In this document: positions 1 to 8,270 of the stretch, in pieces
Layout: the number at the start of each line of letters is the position of its first letter
How positions within the stretch are numbered: position 1 is the first letter of the stretch
NCBI GenBank assembly: GCA_021201315.1
Contig: JAJQFG010000060.1
Location: forward strand, 1 to 60,745
Direction: 5' to 3'
Origin: Erysipelotrichaceae bacterium
GTDB taxonomy: Bacteria; Bacillota_I; Bacilli_A; Erysipelotrichales; Coprobacillaceae
DNA length: 60,745 nucleotides
Notes under the pieces: generated by a model
Seen by the model: only the letters and a program-made list of their open reading frames with translations
The model's database searches: none
What the model was told of the DNA's origin: nothing
Made by a program: the position numbers and the translations under genes

Positions 1-265
1 ATGAAACAGTGTTTTGGGTTTTAAAATAAATAAAAAATAATAAAGGTTCAGAAGCGACCTGTGCTAGGAAAAAGTAGTGCCAAAGCATGAAAAGTCTCAA
101 TAAAGAGACTCGGGCACGAAATCGAACAGGCAGCTTATAATTTGTAATCATATATATCATATGATTATGTATGCGGCTGTTGGATAACACCGTAAAAGGT
201 GAAATTCACAGGCGGAGTTTATTACTCTGCTAGAATCTCCTGGTTTTAACCAGGAGAGGCTTCAA
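1..265 (+). mobile_element. Right end of an IS200/IS605 (TnpB-type) element
   Basis: Only the 3' portion of the element is in the window. The last 35 bases (about 231-265) hold a hairpin with arms TCTCCTGGTT and AACCAGGAGA (236-257) followed by GGCTTCAA. This matches the layout of right ends of TnpB-encoding IS605-family elements, where a short hairpin precedes a terminal TCAA. Upstream lie several more stems, described in the RNA entry. In frame 3 the first bases read ETVFWVLK and a TAA ending at base 29, which could be the last codons of the transposon ORF, but this is too short to prove. The element ends four bases before the first ATG of the zinc-ribbon ORF, so it probably inserted into or next to that gene. 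Family recognition comes from the end sequence alone, not from a transposase. Confidence 0.68.
47..265 (+). ncRNA. Putative omega/right-end RNA (reRNA) scaffold of the TnpB element
   Basis: The stretch between the presumed ORF end and the element end is rich in short stems. AGTCTC/GAGACT closes around 90-111, TAATCATA/TATGATTA around 147-167, CACC/GGTG around 188-201, GCGGAGT/ACTCTGC around 212-230, and the terminal TCTCCTGGTT/AACCAGGAGA hairpin at 236-257. A longer-range GTGC/GCAC pairing is possible. In known TnpB systems this region is transcribed as the guide RNA scaffold and the guide is the host sequence just beyond the right end. Here that would be the first 16-20 bases after 265, inside the zinc-ribbon ORF. 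The stems are seen; the function is inferred from the family. Confidence 0.5.
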
Positions 266-269
266 TGGT

Positions 270-629
270 ATGATGCAGGAAATTCAAGCATCACAAGAAA
301 TCATTAGAGATTGTAAGGAACAGATTAAACAAATTAAAGGTGTTGTTGTATGTGAAAACTGCAATACTGAAAATCCATTAGGAGCAACTTATTGTTCTAA
401 ATGTGGTAAAGAATTACCTAAATCAAATATAGACACTGAAAATATGGTTCAATGTTCATCATGTAGTAAATACAATCCAAAAGGTATGCGTTTTTGTACT
501 GGTTGTGGACAACCATTAGTAGTAGAAGAAAAAAAGATTGAATATCCAACAAAGAAGATATGTCCTTCTTGTGGCGCTGAAAATAATGTAGAAAATGCTT
601 TTTGTGAGGAATGTGGTAATAAATTATAA
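270..629 (+). CDS. Zinc-ribbon protein with three CxxC...CxxC modules, probably 5'-truncated
   Basis: The 119-residue product starts with a short helical stretch (about residues 1-24), followed by three four-cysteine zinc ribbons: CENC/CSKC near 29-45, CSSC/CTGC near 62-80 and CPSC/CEEC near 98-116. No Shine-Dalgarno precedes the ATG. The bases before it belong to the IS605-type right end, and the in-frame stop upstream (231-233) lies inside the element. The true start was therefore probably removed or displaced by the insertion. The gene is 15 bp ahead of the protease gene and shares its orientation, so the two were likely one operon. Multi-zinc-ribbon proteins of this kind are common small adaptors in Firmicutes, often with membrane domains. 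No enzymatic function can be assigned. Confidence 0.75.
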   Translation: MMQEIQASQEIIRDCKEQIKQIKGVVVCENCNTENPLGATYCSKCGKELPKSNIDTENMVQCSSCSKYNPKGMRFCTGCGQPLVVEEKKIEYPTKKICPSCGAENNVENAFCEECGNKL

Positions 630-644
630 GGAAGGAGATTTTAT

Positions 645-2981
645 ATGGCTAAAAAATCTCATATATTTAGAAATATTATCTTTATATTATTGATACTTAT
701 TATTGGTATAGGTTTAGGTGTTGGGGTATTCTTATTTAAAGATAAATTGTCATCTAATCAATATGATGAAGATAATGTAGTAGAAATCTATTATCAGGGA
801 ATTGATGAGGAACATGTAGCTAGTATTGATGATTATATCAGCTATGCTGATAATGAAGTATTAGTAGTTACGAATGATGGTGTTAGTTATAGTAAAATAG
901 AAAAGCTTGCTTCTTCATATAATGCATCTATTGTAGGTTATATTGAACAAACAGGTGATTATCAATTAGAATTAAATGATGCTTATACAGTTGATGCATT
1001 AGAAGATTTAATAAAGCAGCTAGAAAATGAAGATATTATTGATAGTGCAAGCATCAATTATATTACTGAAGTAACTGAAGATACTATCAATTATGGTAAT
1101 GAATGGAGTGAAGAACTCGAAAGTCTTGATAATTCAGGAAAAGGATGGAATTTAAAATTAGCGAATGTCTTAAGTGCTTGGGATACCCTTGATAGGCAAA
1201 ATCAAGATACAATTAATCCAGTACGAATTGGTCTTATTGATAGTGGTTTTGATACGACTCAGGAAGATTTGGGATTTGCTGAAGTATTCTATAATGATAA
1301 TATTGATTCAAAAAACTATTCACATGGTACACATGTGGCTGGTATTATGGCAGCTAAGTCAAATAATGATGAGGGTATATGTGGTGTTTATCCTTATGGT
1401 GATGGAAATTTATATGGTGTTTCTACAACGGGTATCAAAAATAATTCTGAAAATAATGTTTCGACAATGGCATATAAAATTGCTTTTGCAGAATTGATTT
1501 TTCGTAATGTGAAGGTGATTAATGTAAGTCAAGGTTATAACTGGTATTTGCATAAAGCTTTTTCAACATATTTGGGAGATACACGTATCTATACAGATTA
1601 TCAAGATCTACTAGACTTTTGGCAGACATATGATTTTAGTGGATATGAAGAAGAGGCACGTTGCTTAGGAGATTTTCTTAATAGAACGCTGGAAAAAGGA
1701 TTTGATTTTGTGATTGTATCAACAGCTGGTAATGATTCTGATACATCAATAGGTCATTTAGAAAGTCGATATGCTTCTTCATTAAATCTTATCACTGAAG
1801 ACGATTATCCAGATGTTTATAACAGAATTATTGTTGTTGGATCCATAGATAGTACTGCTGAAACAGCTTACTATTCAAATGGTGGAAATAGAGTAGACAT
1901 TTATGCTCCTGGAGGAGAAGAAAGTTCAAAACAAAGTGATAAGAAAATGATTTATTCTACATTACCAGATGATGATTATGGATATTTGGTTGGAACATCG
2001 CAGGCAGCCCCACTTGTTTCAGGTGTAGCAGGTATGGTTTGGTCTGTTTATAATGAATTAACAGGTGAAGAAGTTAAGGAAACGATTATTTCAAGTGCAA
2101 ATACATACAATGATGTGTTAGTTGTTGATGCTTCTGATGCCTTGTCAAGTGTTTTGATGACATCAAAATTCACTGAATTAAGTACAGCAGATTATGGTGG
2201 TATTCTTTGCTTTGTTGTTAATAGCGAAAATGAAGATGAAAGGATTAGTGAAGCAACGGTTACAGCTATAAATAAAGATACAAATGAAATTGAAACGACA
2301 ACAACAGATACCTTTGGACATTTTGAATTAATTATTACTGAGGGAGAATATATATTAACAGTGAGTGCTGATGGCTATGAGGATTATACAATTGATACAG
2401 TTGAAGTAAAAGCAGCAGGAGTTAATTACTTAGATGATTGGATTAAATTATCTCCAAAAATAGAAATATCAAAAATTGCTTTTAGCTCTGATTATAACAA
2501 TGGCTATCAATATGCAAGTGTCAACGCCTATGATAGCGATAATCAAGTTGTTTGGACTTATACGACTTCCCAATATACGGCTACTGAATTGGATAGAGTT
2601 AGTGATATTGGACAAAAAGATAATGTTTATTATATTGTTGAAGATAGACAAGTTATTGCATTGGATGTTTCATCAGGAAATGTATTGTGGAAAAGTGAAC
2701 AAAAAGTTGGAGCTGGTAATGGTTTCGCTTTTGGAGATGATGCTATTTATCTATGTGGATATTATGGACCTGATTTTATAGCCATTTCATATAGTGGTGA
2801 TACATTATATGAAATAGGAACTTTTGATGATAATTATTCTTGGCCTTATAAGATTGAAGTAAAGAACGATAAAGCTTATGTATATATGGAAGGTAATAGT
2901 ATTGATTATAATGATATACCTATTATCTTTTGTGTGGATTTAATAACATGGGAATATCAAAAAGTGACTTCAACTACTTAA
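645..2981 (+). CDS. Membrane-anchored subtilisin-like (S8) serine protease with regulatory-like and beta-propeller C-terminal domains
   Basis: This 778-residue protein begins with a basic stretch and one membrane segment (about 10-31), without an obvious lipobox. Residues about 45-140 look like a propeptide-type inhibitor domain. The S8 catalytic domain spans about 190-500 with Asp199 (LIDSG), His227 (SHGTHVAG), oxyanion Asn363 (AGND) and Ser452 (GTSQAAP), so all catalytic residues are present. About 515-605 resembles a carboxypeptidase regulatory-like beta-sandwich, and about 610-778 has PQQ/YVTN-type propeller repeats (for example VIALDVSSGNVLWK). The protease should act outside the cell, tethered to the membrane. 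The start is supported by AAGGAAGGAG just upstream. Extracellular processing of a surface or secreted protein is likely; the substrate is unknown. Confidence 0.88.
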   Translation: MAKKSHIFRNIIFILLILIIGIGLGVGVFLFKDKLSSNQYDEDNVVEIYYQGIDEEHVASIDDYISYADNEVLVVTNDGVSYSKIEKLASSYNASIVGYIEQTGDYQLELNDAYTVDALEDLIKQLENEDIIDSASINYITEVTEDTINYGNEWSEELESLDNSGKGWNLKLANVLSAWDTLDRQNQDTINPVRIGLIDSGFDTTQEDLGFAEVFYNDNIDSKNYSHGTHVAGIMAAKSNNDEGICGVYPYGDGNLYGVSTTGIKNNSENNVSTMAYKIAFAELIFRNVKVINVSQGYNWYLHKAFSTYLGDTRIYTDYQDLLDFWQTYDFSGYEEEARCLGDFLNRTLEKGFDFVIVSTAGNDSDTSIGHLESRYASSLNLITEDDYPDVYNRIIVVGSIDSTAETAYYSNGGNRVDIYAPGGEESSKQSDKKMIYSTLPDDDYGYLVGTSQAAPLVSGVAGMVWSVYNELTGEEVKETIISSANTYNDVLVVDASDALSSVLMTSKFTELSTADYGGILCFVVNSENEDERISEATVTAINKDTNEIETTTTDTFGHFELIITEGEYILTVSADGYEDYTIDTVEVKAAGVNYLDDWIKLSPKIEISKIAFSSDYNNGYQYASVNAYDSDNQVVWTYTTSQYTATELDRVSDIGQKDNVYYIVEDRQVIALDVSSGNVLWKSEQKVGAGNGFAFGDDAIYLCGYYGPDFIAISYSGDTLYEIGTFDDNYSWPYKIEVKNDKAYVYMEGNSIDYNDIPIIFCVDLITWEYQKVTSTT

Positions 2982-3014
2982 TAAAATAAGTTCTTTTTTC
3001 TAAAACCTGTCTGA

Positions 3015-3155
3015 TTCTTTGATACATCTAATGTTAAGGATATGGCTTATATGCTTTCTGAATGTGAATCATTAGAAGATTTGGATGTTTCTTCTTTTGA
3101 TACTTCTAAAGCTGATACACTTGGTATGTTTGATGGTATGGATGAAAATGATTAA
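3015..3155 (+). pseudogene. Remnant of a BspA-like (DUF285) surface protein C-terminus
   Basis: An open stretch of 46 codons follows an in-frame stop at 3012-3014 and has no start site. It reads SFDTSNVKDMAYML, then LEDLDVSSFDTSKADTLGMF. This is the characteristic DUF285 / BspA-like repeat pattern (DxSxFDTSxVxxMxxMF) found in long repeat-rich surface proteins of gut Firmicutes. The stretch ends at a TAA that lies inside a good terminator hairpin, so it looks like the preserved 3' end of a deleted gene. There is no membrane anchor or signal sequence left. The motif is read directly; the deletion is inferred. Confidence 0.65.
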
Positions 3156-3177
3156 GGTTGTTCCTTAATCATTTTTA
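3148..3177 (+). terminator. Rho-independent terminator after the BspA-like remnant
   Basis: Arms ATGATTAAGG (3148-3157) and CCTTAATCAT (3163-3172) form a perfect 10-bp stem with a 5-nt loop, followed by a run of T. It overlaps the remnant's stop codon and would also end transcription coming from the protease gene. Confidence 0.8.
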
Positions 3178-3239
3178 TATCTTGGTATATTTGACAAAGT
3201 GAATGAATGTGTTAAGATATGCGTAAGAAGGTGGCAGTA

Positions 3240-5117
3240 TTGAAATACATACGTGAAAAAAAGTTATTAAGAGATATATTTAAATTTGAAATATTTTATA
3301 AGATAATTGTATTATTTGTTTTATGTCCAATACTTAGAAAAATATTAAATTTATATTTAGATAAAGTATCTTATGGTATTGCTTTTAATATGGCAACTTT
3401 TAGTAGCTTTTTTTCTTTATCAGGTATATTGATATTCTTATTGATTGTCACTTTAATCACTTTAATTATCTACTATGAAACCTATGTATTTATTCAAATT
3501 ATAGCTATTTATCATCAAAAAAGAGAATACTCATTACGAGAAATCATGCTTAAAAGCATATATGCTCTTAAACATATCCATAAACCATCATTCTTATTAA
3601 GCTGTGCTTATTACTCACTACTTCTTCCATTAGTACATATAGGTTATCTTAATAGTTATATCCAAAATTGGAGCATTCCTAGTTTTATTTTTAAAAACCT
3701 TCGCTTAACATTGAGTGGTCAAATACTAACTATCATGATATATGCATCCTATTATCTATTATTTATCATGATGCTATTTGTTCCTGTATACATGGTATTA
3801 AAAAGACAAAACATCATGCAAGCCACCTCATCATCTAAAAAACTTATCAAATCATTAAACTTACATAATCAATTAAAACTATTGATTTCGATTATTCTAT
3901 GGATATTAATAGAAACTGGTATCAATAATGTATTACCTTATGCAACGATTAATAATCGTGACTTTAATTTTTATTTTATTAAATACATTATTAGTTCAAC
4001 TTCTTTTAGAAATGCTTTTATTCAATATGTTGGTATGTTTATCATATATTTATTAGCTAAAACAGGATTCATGTTGTCTATGGTAAAATTTGTTTTAAAC
4101 AGGGAAGAAGATATTGATTATATTAATCAACAGGCGATTGATATCCAATGGTTAAGTTTAAATATTATTAAAATACGACATGTATTTTGGGATAGTATGA
4201 TACATATCTTTGATATGATTCATTCTTCTAAGATATATCAAAACTATAAGAAAGTGATTTATTTTGTGTTGATTTGTATATTGATATTCAGTTTATCTTT
4301 GTATTTAGATGGCAATATGTTGATTCACACACCACAAGTTATGGGACATCGAGGAAGTAATGAAACTATAGAAAATACATATGAAGCTGTGGAAATAGCT
4401 AATAGTTACGGAGCTGATTATGCTGAAATTGATATTCAATTAACGAGTGATGGTGTTCCTGTTGTTTTTCATGATTCATCTATGGCTCGTTTATCTAGTA
4501 GTAATGTTGATGTATGTGATATTACAGCAGAAGAATTTGAAAGTATAGAGTTGTCACAAAATGGACAAAGTGGTTATGGTATCACATTAGCTCATATGAT
4601 AGAACAAATTCAGGAAAATGATTTAGAAATATCTTTATTGATAGAATTAAAACCAACATCTGATAATTACAAGATGATGGTAGATGCTGTGGTTGAAGTT
4701 GTTGAAGAAAACTATTTTGCTTCTAGATGTATTTATATGTCACAGAATTACAATTGTGTACATTATATGAATCAACAACGATCAAAGTATTGGGTTGGGT
4801 ATTGTATTTATAGTAGTGTTGGTGATATTAGTGATGAAATATTTGAAATGGATATTGATTTTTTGGCTATGGAAGAAAGTATTGTTAATACGACTATGAT
4901 ACAAAAAGCTGTTACACAAATGTTGCCAGTTTATGTTTGGACTGTAGATGATAGTAAAAGTATGAAACAGTATTTGAATATGGGTGTGACTGGTATTATC
5001 AGTGATAATGTCGAAATAGCTAGAAGTGTTGTGGATAATTATTTGAAAAGTGATAATCATATTTATTATTATGAAGATGATGAATATCGTATTTTAGGAA
5101 CTCTAGGATCACTCTAG
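3240..5117 (+). CDS. Membrane-bound glycerophosphodiester phosphodiesterase (GDPD)
   Basis: This is a two-part protein of 625 residues. The first ~350 residues hold several hydrophobic segments, as in the GDPD membrane domain family. From about residue 365 there is a complete GDPD barrel start, MGHRGSNETIENT (His370), EIDIQLTSDGVPV (Glu396, Asp398) and FHD (His411), which are the metal and catalytic residues. It should hydrolyse glycerophosphodiesters or lipoteichoic-acid-like polymers at the membrane. The TTG at 3240 is chosen as start because AGAAGGTGG lies 5 bases upstream; an ATG at 3219 exists but has no ribosome site. The gene ends convergently with asnB, and the two stop regions overlap by four bases within a palindrome. 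Confidence 0.85.
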   Translation: MKYIREKKLLRDIFKFEIFYKIIVLFVLCPILRKILNLYLDKVSYGIAFNMATFSSFFSLSGILIFLLIVTLITLIIYYETYVFIQIIAIYHQKREYSLREIMLKSIYALKHIHKPSFLLSCAYYSLLLPLVHIGYLNSYIQNWSIPSFIFKNLRLTLSGQILTIMIYASYYLLFIMMLFVPVYMVLKRQNIMQATSSSKKLIKSLNLHNQLKLLISIILWILIETGINNVLPYATINNRDFNFYFIKYIISSTSFRNAFIQYVGMFIIYLLAKTGFMLSMVKFVLNREEDIDYINQQAIDIQWLSLNIIKIRHVFWDSMIHIFDMIHSSKIYQNYKKVIYFVLICILIFSLSLYLDGNMLIHTPQVMGHRGSNETIENTYEAVEIANSYGADYAEIDIQLTSDGVPVVFHDSSMARLSSSNVDVCDITAEEFESIELSQNGQSGYGITLAHMIEQIQENDLEISLLIELKPTSDNYKMMVDAVVEVVEENYFASRCIYMSQNYNCVHYMNQQRSKYWVGYCIYSSVGDISDEIFEMDIDFLAMEESIVNTTMIQKAVTQMLPVYVWTVDDSKSMKQYLNMGVTGIISDNVEIARSVVDNYLKSDNHIYYYEDDEYRILGTLGSL

Positions 5118-5123
5118 AGTTCC
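5097..5123. terminator. Palindrome covering both convergent gene ends (weak bidirectional terminator)
   Basis: GGAACTCTAG (5097-5106) and CTAGAGTTCC (5114-5123) form a 10-bp stem with a 7-nt loop. It sits on the last codons of the phosphodiesterase gene and the asparagine synthetase gene. The flanking T tracts are poor, so its strength as a terminator is uncertain. Confidence 0.45.
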
Positions 5124-6913
5124 AGCTTAATATGATAAATCTTTCCCCATAAATAAATCTGATAAAAATAAGCCATAAGCTGTGGTCCCATCATGAGTTG
5201 ACCAAACCAGGGAACATTAAAGCTTTGACCATGGCTATGAATAAATAATAATAGTTTATCTATATTAAAAAGTTGTAATAATAGGTTAGAAGAGTCATGA
5301 AGTGATTCTTCTAATTTTTTTTCAATTAATTGTAAATATATGGGTGAATGGGTTTTAGGATAAGGGTTCTTTTTACGATGAATGATGCTTTGTGGTAAGA
5401 CATCTTTAAAAGCTTCACGTAATATACCTTTTTCTTCATTATTGTAGAACATATAATCATAAGGCATATTATAAAGATATTGAAGTAATTTTGTATTAGC
5501 AAACGGAACACGAACTTCAATAGAAGAGTGCATAGTTTGACTATCGGTTCTTGTAAGCAGTGTTTGCATAAACCATTGGATATTTAGATAGATGAGTTGT
5601 TTCTTTTTATCAGTAGTTGCTATTTCACTAAGTGATTGTTGATAAGCGTTGATAATATAGGACTTTATATCTAATGCCTTTATGCTTTCATGAAATAAAT
5701 CTATTTTTTGATCAATTTCTCTCATCCATGGAAAATATGGTTGATTATAAAGCTCTTCTTTATAAAACCACGGATATCCACCAAATATCTCATCCGCACA
5801 TTCTCCTGATAAACATACTTTATGAGTTTTTGATATTTCTTTAGAAAACAATAAAAAACTAGAATCTATATCTGCCATACCAGGCATATCTCTGGCAATC
5901 AATGCCTCTTGCAAGGCTTCTATTAAATCATTTTGTTTTAATATTACTTGATGATGTTTGGTTGGATACATTTTCAACATATCATTGATATACATATCAT
6001 CTTGTGTTGTTTGATAATCATAAGCTTTAAAATACTTATTCTGATCTTCATAAGTAATACTATAGGTTGATAAAGGTTGAATATATTGATAACTTATAGC
6101 ACTTAAAATACTAGAATCCAAACCACCTGATAACATTGAAGTAACTTCTACATCACTTAAAAGTTGATGTTGAATACTTTCACTGACATATTTTCTTACT
6201 TTATAGATAGTTTCTTCTATTGAATCTATATGTTGCTTATCTTCTAACTTAAAATAACATTGTTGATAAACATGATCTTGATAATACATATAATAACCTG
6301 GTCTTAATGAATAAATATTTTTATATAATGTATGCCCTGGTGTTAACGAAGGCGCTAAACCTAATAATTCTTTAATACCTCTTTGATCAACTATAGCTTC
6401 ACCAATAAAACATAAAATACTTTTAACTTCACTGGCAATAACCAATGTCTCATCATTATCCACATAATAAAACAATGGCTTTACACCTAATTGATCTCTA
6501 GCAATAAATAACTTCTCTCCATCATCAATCACAAACGCAAAAATACCTTCAAACATCTTTAAACATTTTTCTTTATAGGCAATATAAGCAACTAAAATTA
6601 CTTCTGTATCACTCATCGTATAAAAACGATAACCTTCTGATATAAGCTTATTTTTAATTTCAATCATATTATAAATTTCACCATTATAAGTAATATGATA
6701 ATCCTTATGATGATAACGATATGACATAGGTTGTTGACCATTATGAAGATCAATAATAGATAAACGACGATGTGCCATCATACAATGCTTAGAAACATAT
6801 TCACCACTATCATCAGGACCTCTATATTTTAATAAATGATTCATATCTTTAAGCTTATTATGATAATGTGTAACATCTCTATGATAATTACAAATAGTTA
6901 CAATTCCACACAT
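5114..6913 (-). CDS. asnB: Asparagine synthase (glutamine-hydrolysing)
   Basis: The 599-residue enzyme makes asparagine from aspartate, glutamine and ATP in the cytoplasm. The start at 6913 places Cys2 directly after Met (MCGIV), the required N-terminal nucleophile of class II glutamine amidotransferases. GAGGTGATCTAT precedes it; longer in-frame starts would block the cysteine. The N-terminal glutaminase shows RGPDDSG and AHRRLSIID motifs. The synthetase half shows the PP-loop motif SGGLDSS near residue 260 and the downstream ECADEIFGGYPW motif. The length is normal for the family. It is transcribed divergently from comFA across a 217-bp gap containing a spaced direct repeat. A free-standing asnB of this type may supply asparagine or amidate another substrate; asparagine is the default. 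Confidence 0.92.
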   Translation of the reverse strand: MCGIVTICNYHRDVTHYHNKLKDMNHLLKYRGPDDSGEYVSKHCMMAHRRLSIIDLHNGQQPMSYRYHHKDYHITYNGEIYNMIEIKNKLISEGYRFYTMSDTEVILVAYIAYKEKCLKMFEGIFAFVIDDGEKLFIARDQLGVKPLFYYVDNDETLVIASEVKSILCFIGEAIVDQRGIKELLGLAPSLTPGHTLYKNIYSLRPGYYMYYQDHVYQQCYFKLEDKQHIDSIEETIYKVRKYVSESIQHQLLSDVEVTSMLSGGLDSSILSAISYQYIQPLSTYSITYEDQNKYFKAYDYQTTQDDMYINDMLKMYPTKHHQVILKQNDLIEALQEALIARDMPGMADIDSSFLLFSKEISKTHKVCLSGECADEIFGGYPWFYKEELYNQPYFPWMREIDQKIDLFHESIKALDIKSYIINAYQQSLSEIATTDKKKQLIYLNIQWFMQTLLTRTDSQTMHSSIEVRVPFANTKLLQYLYNMPYDYMFYNNEEKGILREAFKDVLPQSIIHRKKNPYPKTHSPIYLQLIEKKLEESLHDSSNLLLQLFNIDKLLLFIHSHGQSFNVPWFGQLMMGPQLMAYFYQIYLWGKIYHIKLEL

Positions 6914-6958
6914 ATAGATCACCTCAATTATTATATGTATCCACTTTTTAAAAATCCT

Positions 6959-6994
6959 AAAAAAGTTCCAAAATAGTCTCAAAAAAGTTTCAAA
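6959..6994. promoter_or_regulatory. Direct repeat spaced two helical turns in the asnB-comFA gap
   Basis: AAAAAAGTTCCAAA (6959-6972) recurs as AAAAAAGTTTCAAA (6981-6994), 13 of 14 bases identical, with starts 22 bp apart. Two direct half-sites on the same DNA face fit a dimeric regulator of the LytTR sort. Which gene it would control is unclear. The region is A-rich, so chance similarity must be considered. Confidence 0.35.
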
Positions 6995-7130
6995 TCAAAT
7001 TGTATTATTTTAATTTATATTGATAATATCGATATTATTTGATGAAACAAAAGGGAAACAAAAGAGAAATAAACTTAGGATTTATAACCTTCATGTTCAT
7101 GCTATGATGATTGTAGGTGGTGATGATACC

Positions 7131-8270
7131 ATGGAGTGTCCAAGATGCAAAAACAATGATATAAAAAAATTATATATGATTAATGGCCAATATTATTGTC
7201 GTAACTGTGTTTCGTTTGGAAGAGTTAATATTCATGACACCAGAAATACTAAACTCATGCAATACTCTCGCAATCAAAGGATACAATATTACCTTGATTT
7301 TTCTCTTTCAAAGAAACAAAATGAAATATCTCAGCAATTATTGGCTAATTATCAGAAACATCAAAATTCACTTGTTTTAGCAGTTTGTGGATCAGGCAAA
7401 ACTGAAATTGTATATGAAGTCATAGCTTATGCCTTATCTAAAGGGCATCGTGTATGCTTTTGTGTTCCAAGAAAAGAATTAGTTAAGGAGCTTTATGAAA
7501 GAATAACGTATGCTTTTAAAGGCATAACTATTGGTGTGCTTTATGGAGGGCGTCAGGAAAATAGTGATGCTCAATTTATTGTATGCACTATGCATCAGCT
7601 GTATCGTTTTGAAAATAAGATAGGTTTTCAATTGATGATTGCTGATGAAGTTGATGCTTTTCCTTTTTATGGAAATGAAGTATTGCAACAGATATTTAAT
7701 CGTGTTTGCTTAGGTAATTATATTAAATTAAGTGCTACTTTTAATAGTGAAGATGTTAAGGATGAACAATTGCTTATTATGAATAGAAGATATCATGATG
7801 TAGATTTACCGGTCCCGAGATGCCTTATTGTTCCTTCTTCTTTACAAAAAATATTGGCTTTACAGTTAATAAAGAGAATGCATAAGAAATGCATTGTTTT
7901 TGTTCCATGTATAGCAGATGTAGATAATCTTGTTCGATATTTTAAGGCTCATCATATAAAAGCCAAAGGCGTTTCATCCATCCATGAAAATAATCAGTTT
8001 GTCATCCAGGAATTTAAGCAAAATAAGATAGATATTGTTGTTTCAACAACAATTCTTGAACATGGTATTACAATTGAAGATGTTCAGGTTATTGTTTTGA
8101 GTGGTGAACATAGCTTATTTGATAGTAGAACTCTTATTCAAATTGCAGGCCGTGTTGGTAGAAAACCAGATCATCCAACAGGTTATATTTATATTTTATC
8201 TGCAGTTAAAACAAAGAGTATAACATCATGTATCAACAAAATAAAAGAATTAAATACGATGAATGTCTAA
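7131..8270 (+). CDS. comFA: ComFA-like DEAD-box DNA helicase of the competence machinery
   Basis: The 379-residue ATPase is the cytoplasmic motor associated with DNA uptake in naturally competent Firmicutes. An N-terminal four-cysteine zinc module (Cys3, Cys6, Cys23, Cys26) is followed by motif I CGSGKTE near residue 87, motif II ADEVDAF near 171 (the DEVD form seen in ComFA), and helicase C-terminal motifs ending QIAGRVGRKPDHPTG. It is a little shorter than the Bacillus protein. The start at 7131 has GTAGGTGG upstream and begins directly with the zinc module; longer in-frame starts lack a ribosome site. It overlaps comFC by 43 bp, so the two are one operon, as in related genomes. Confidence 0.9.
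   Translation: MECPRCKNNDIKKLYMINGQYYCRNCVSFGRVNIHDTRNTKLMQYSRNQRIQYYLDFSLSKKQNEISQQLLANYQKHQNSLVLAVCGSGKTEIVYEVIAYALSKGHRVCFCVPRKELVKELYERITYAFKGITIGVLYGGRQENSDAQFIVCTMHQLYRFENKIGFQLMIADEVDAFPFYGNEVLQQIFNRVCLGNYIKLSATFNSEDVKDEQLLIMNRRYHDVDLPVPRCLIVPSSLQKILALQLIKRMHKKCIVFVPCIADVDNLVRYFKAHHIKAKGVSSIHENNQFVIQEFKQNKIDIVVSTTILEHGITIEDVQVIVLSGEHSLFDSRTLIQIAGRVGRKPDHPTGYIYILSAVKTKSITSCINKIKELNTMNV

Noticed and set aside
2476-2781. A 101-codon plus-strand frame inside the protease gene
   Set aside because: It overlaps the beta-propeller part of the S8 protease in another frame and lacks a ribosome site.
4782-5060. Minus-strand frame inside the GDPD gene
   Set aside because: Low-complexity, antisense to the conserved GDPD domain and without a start site.
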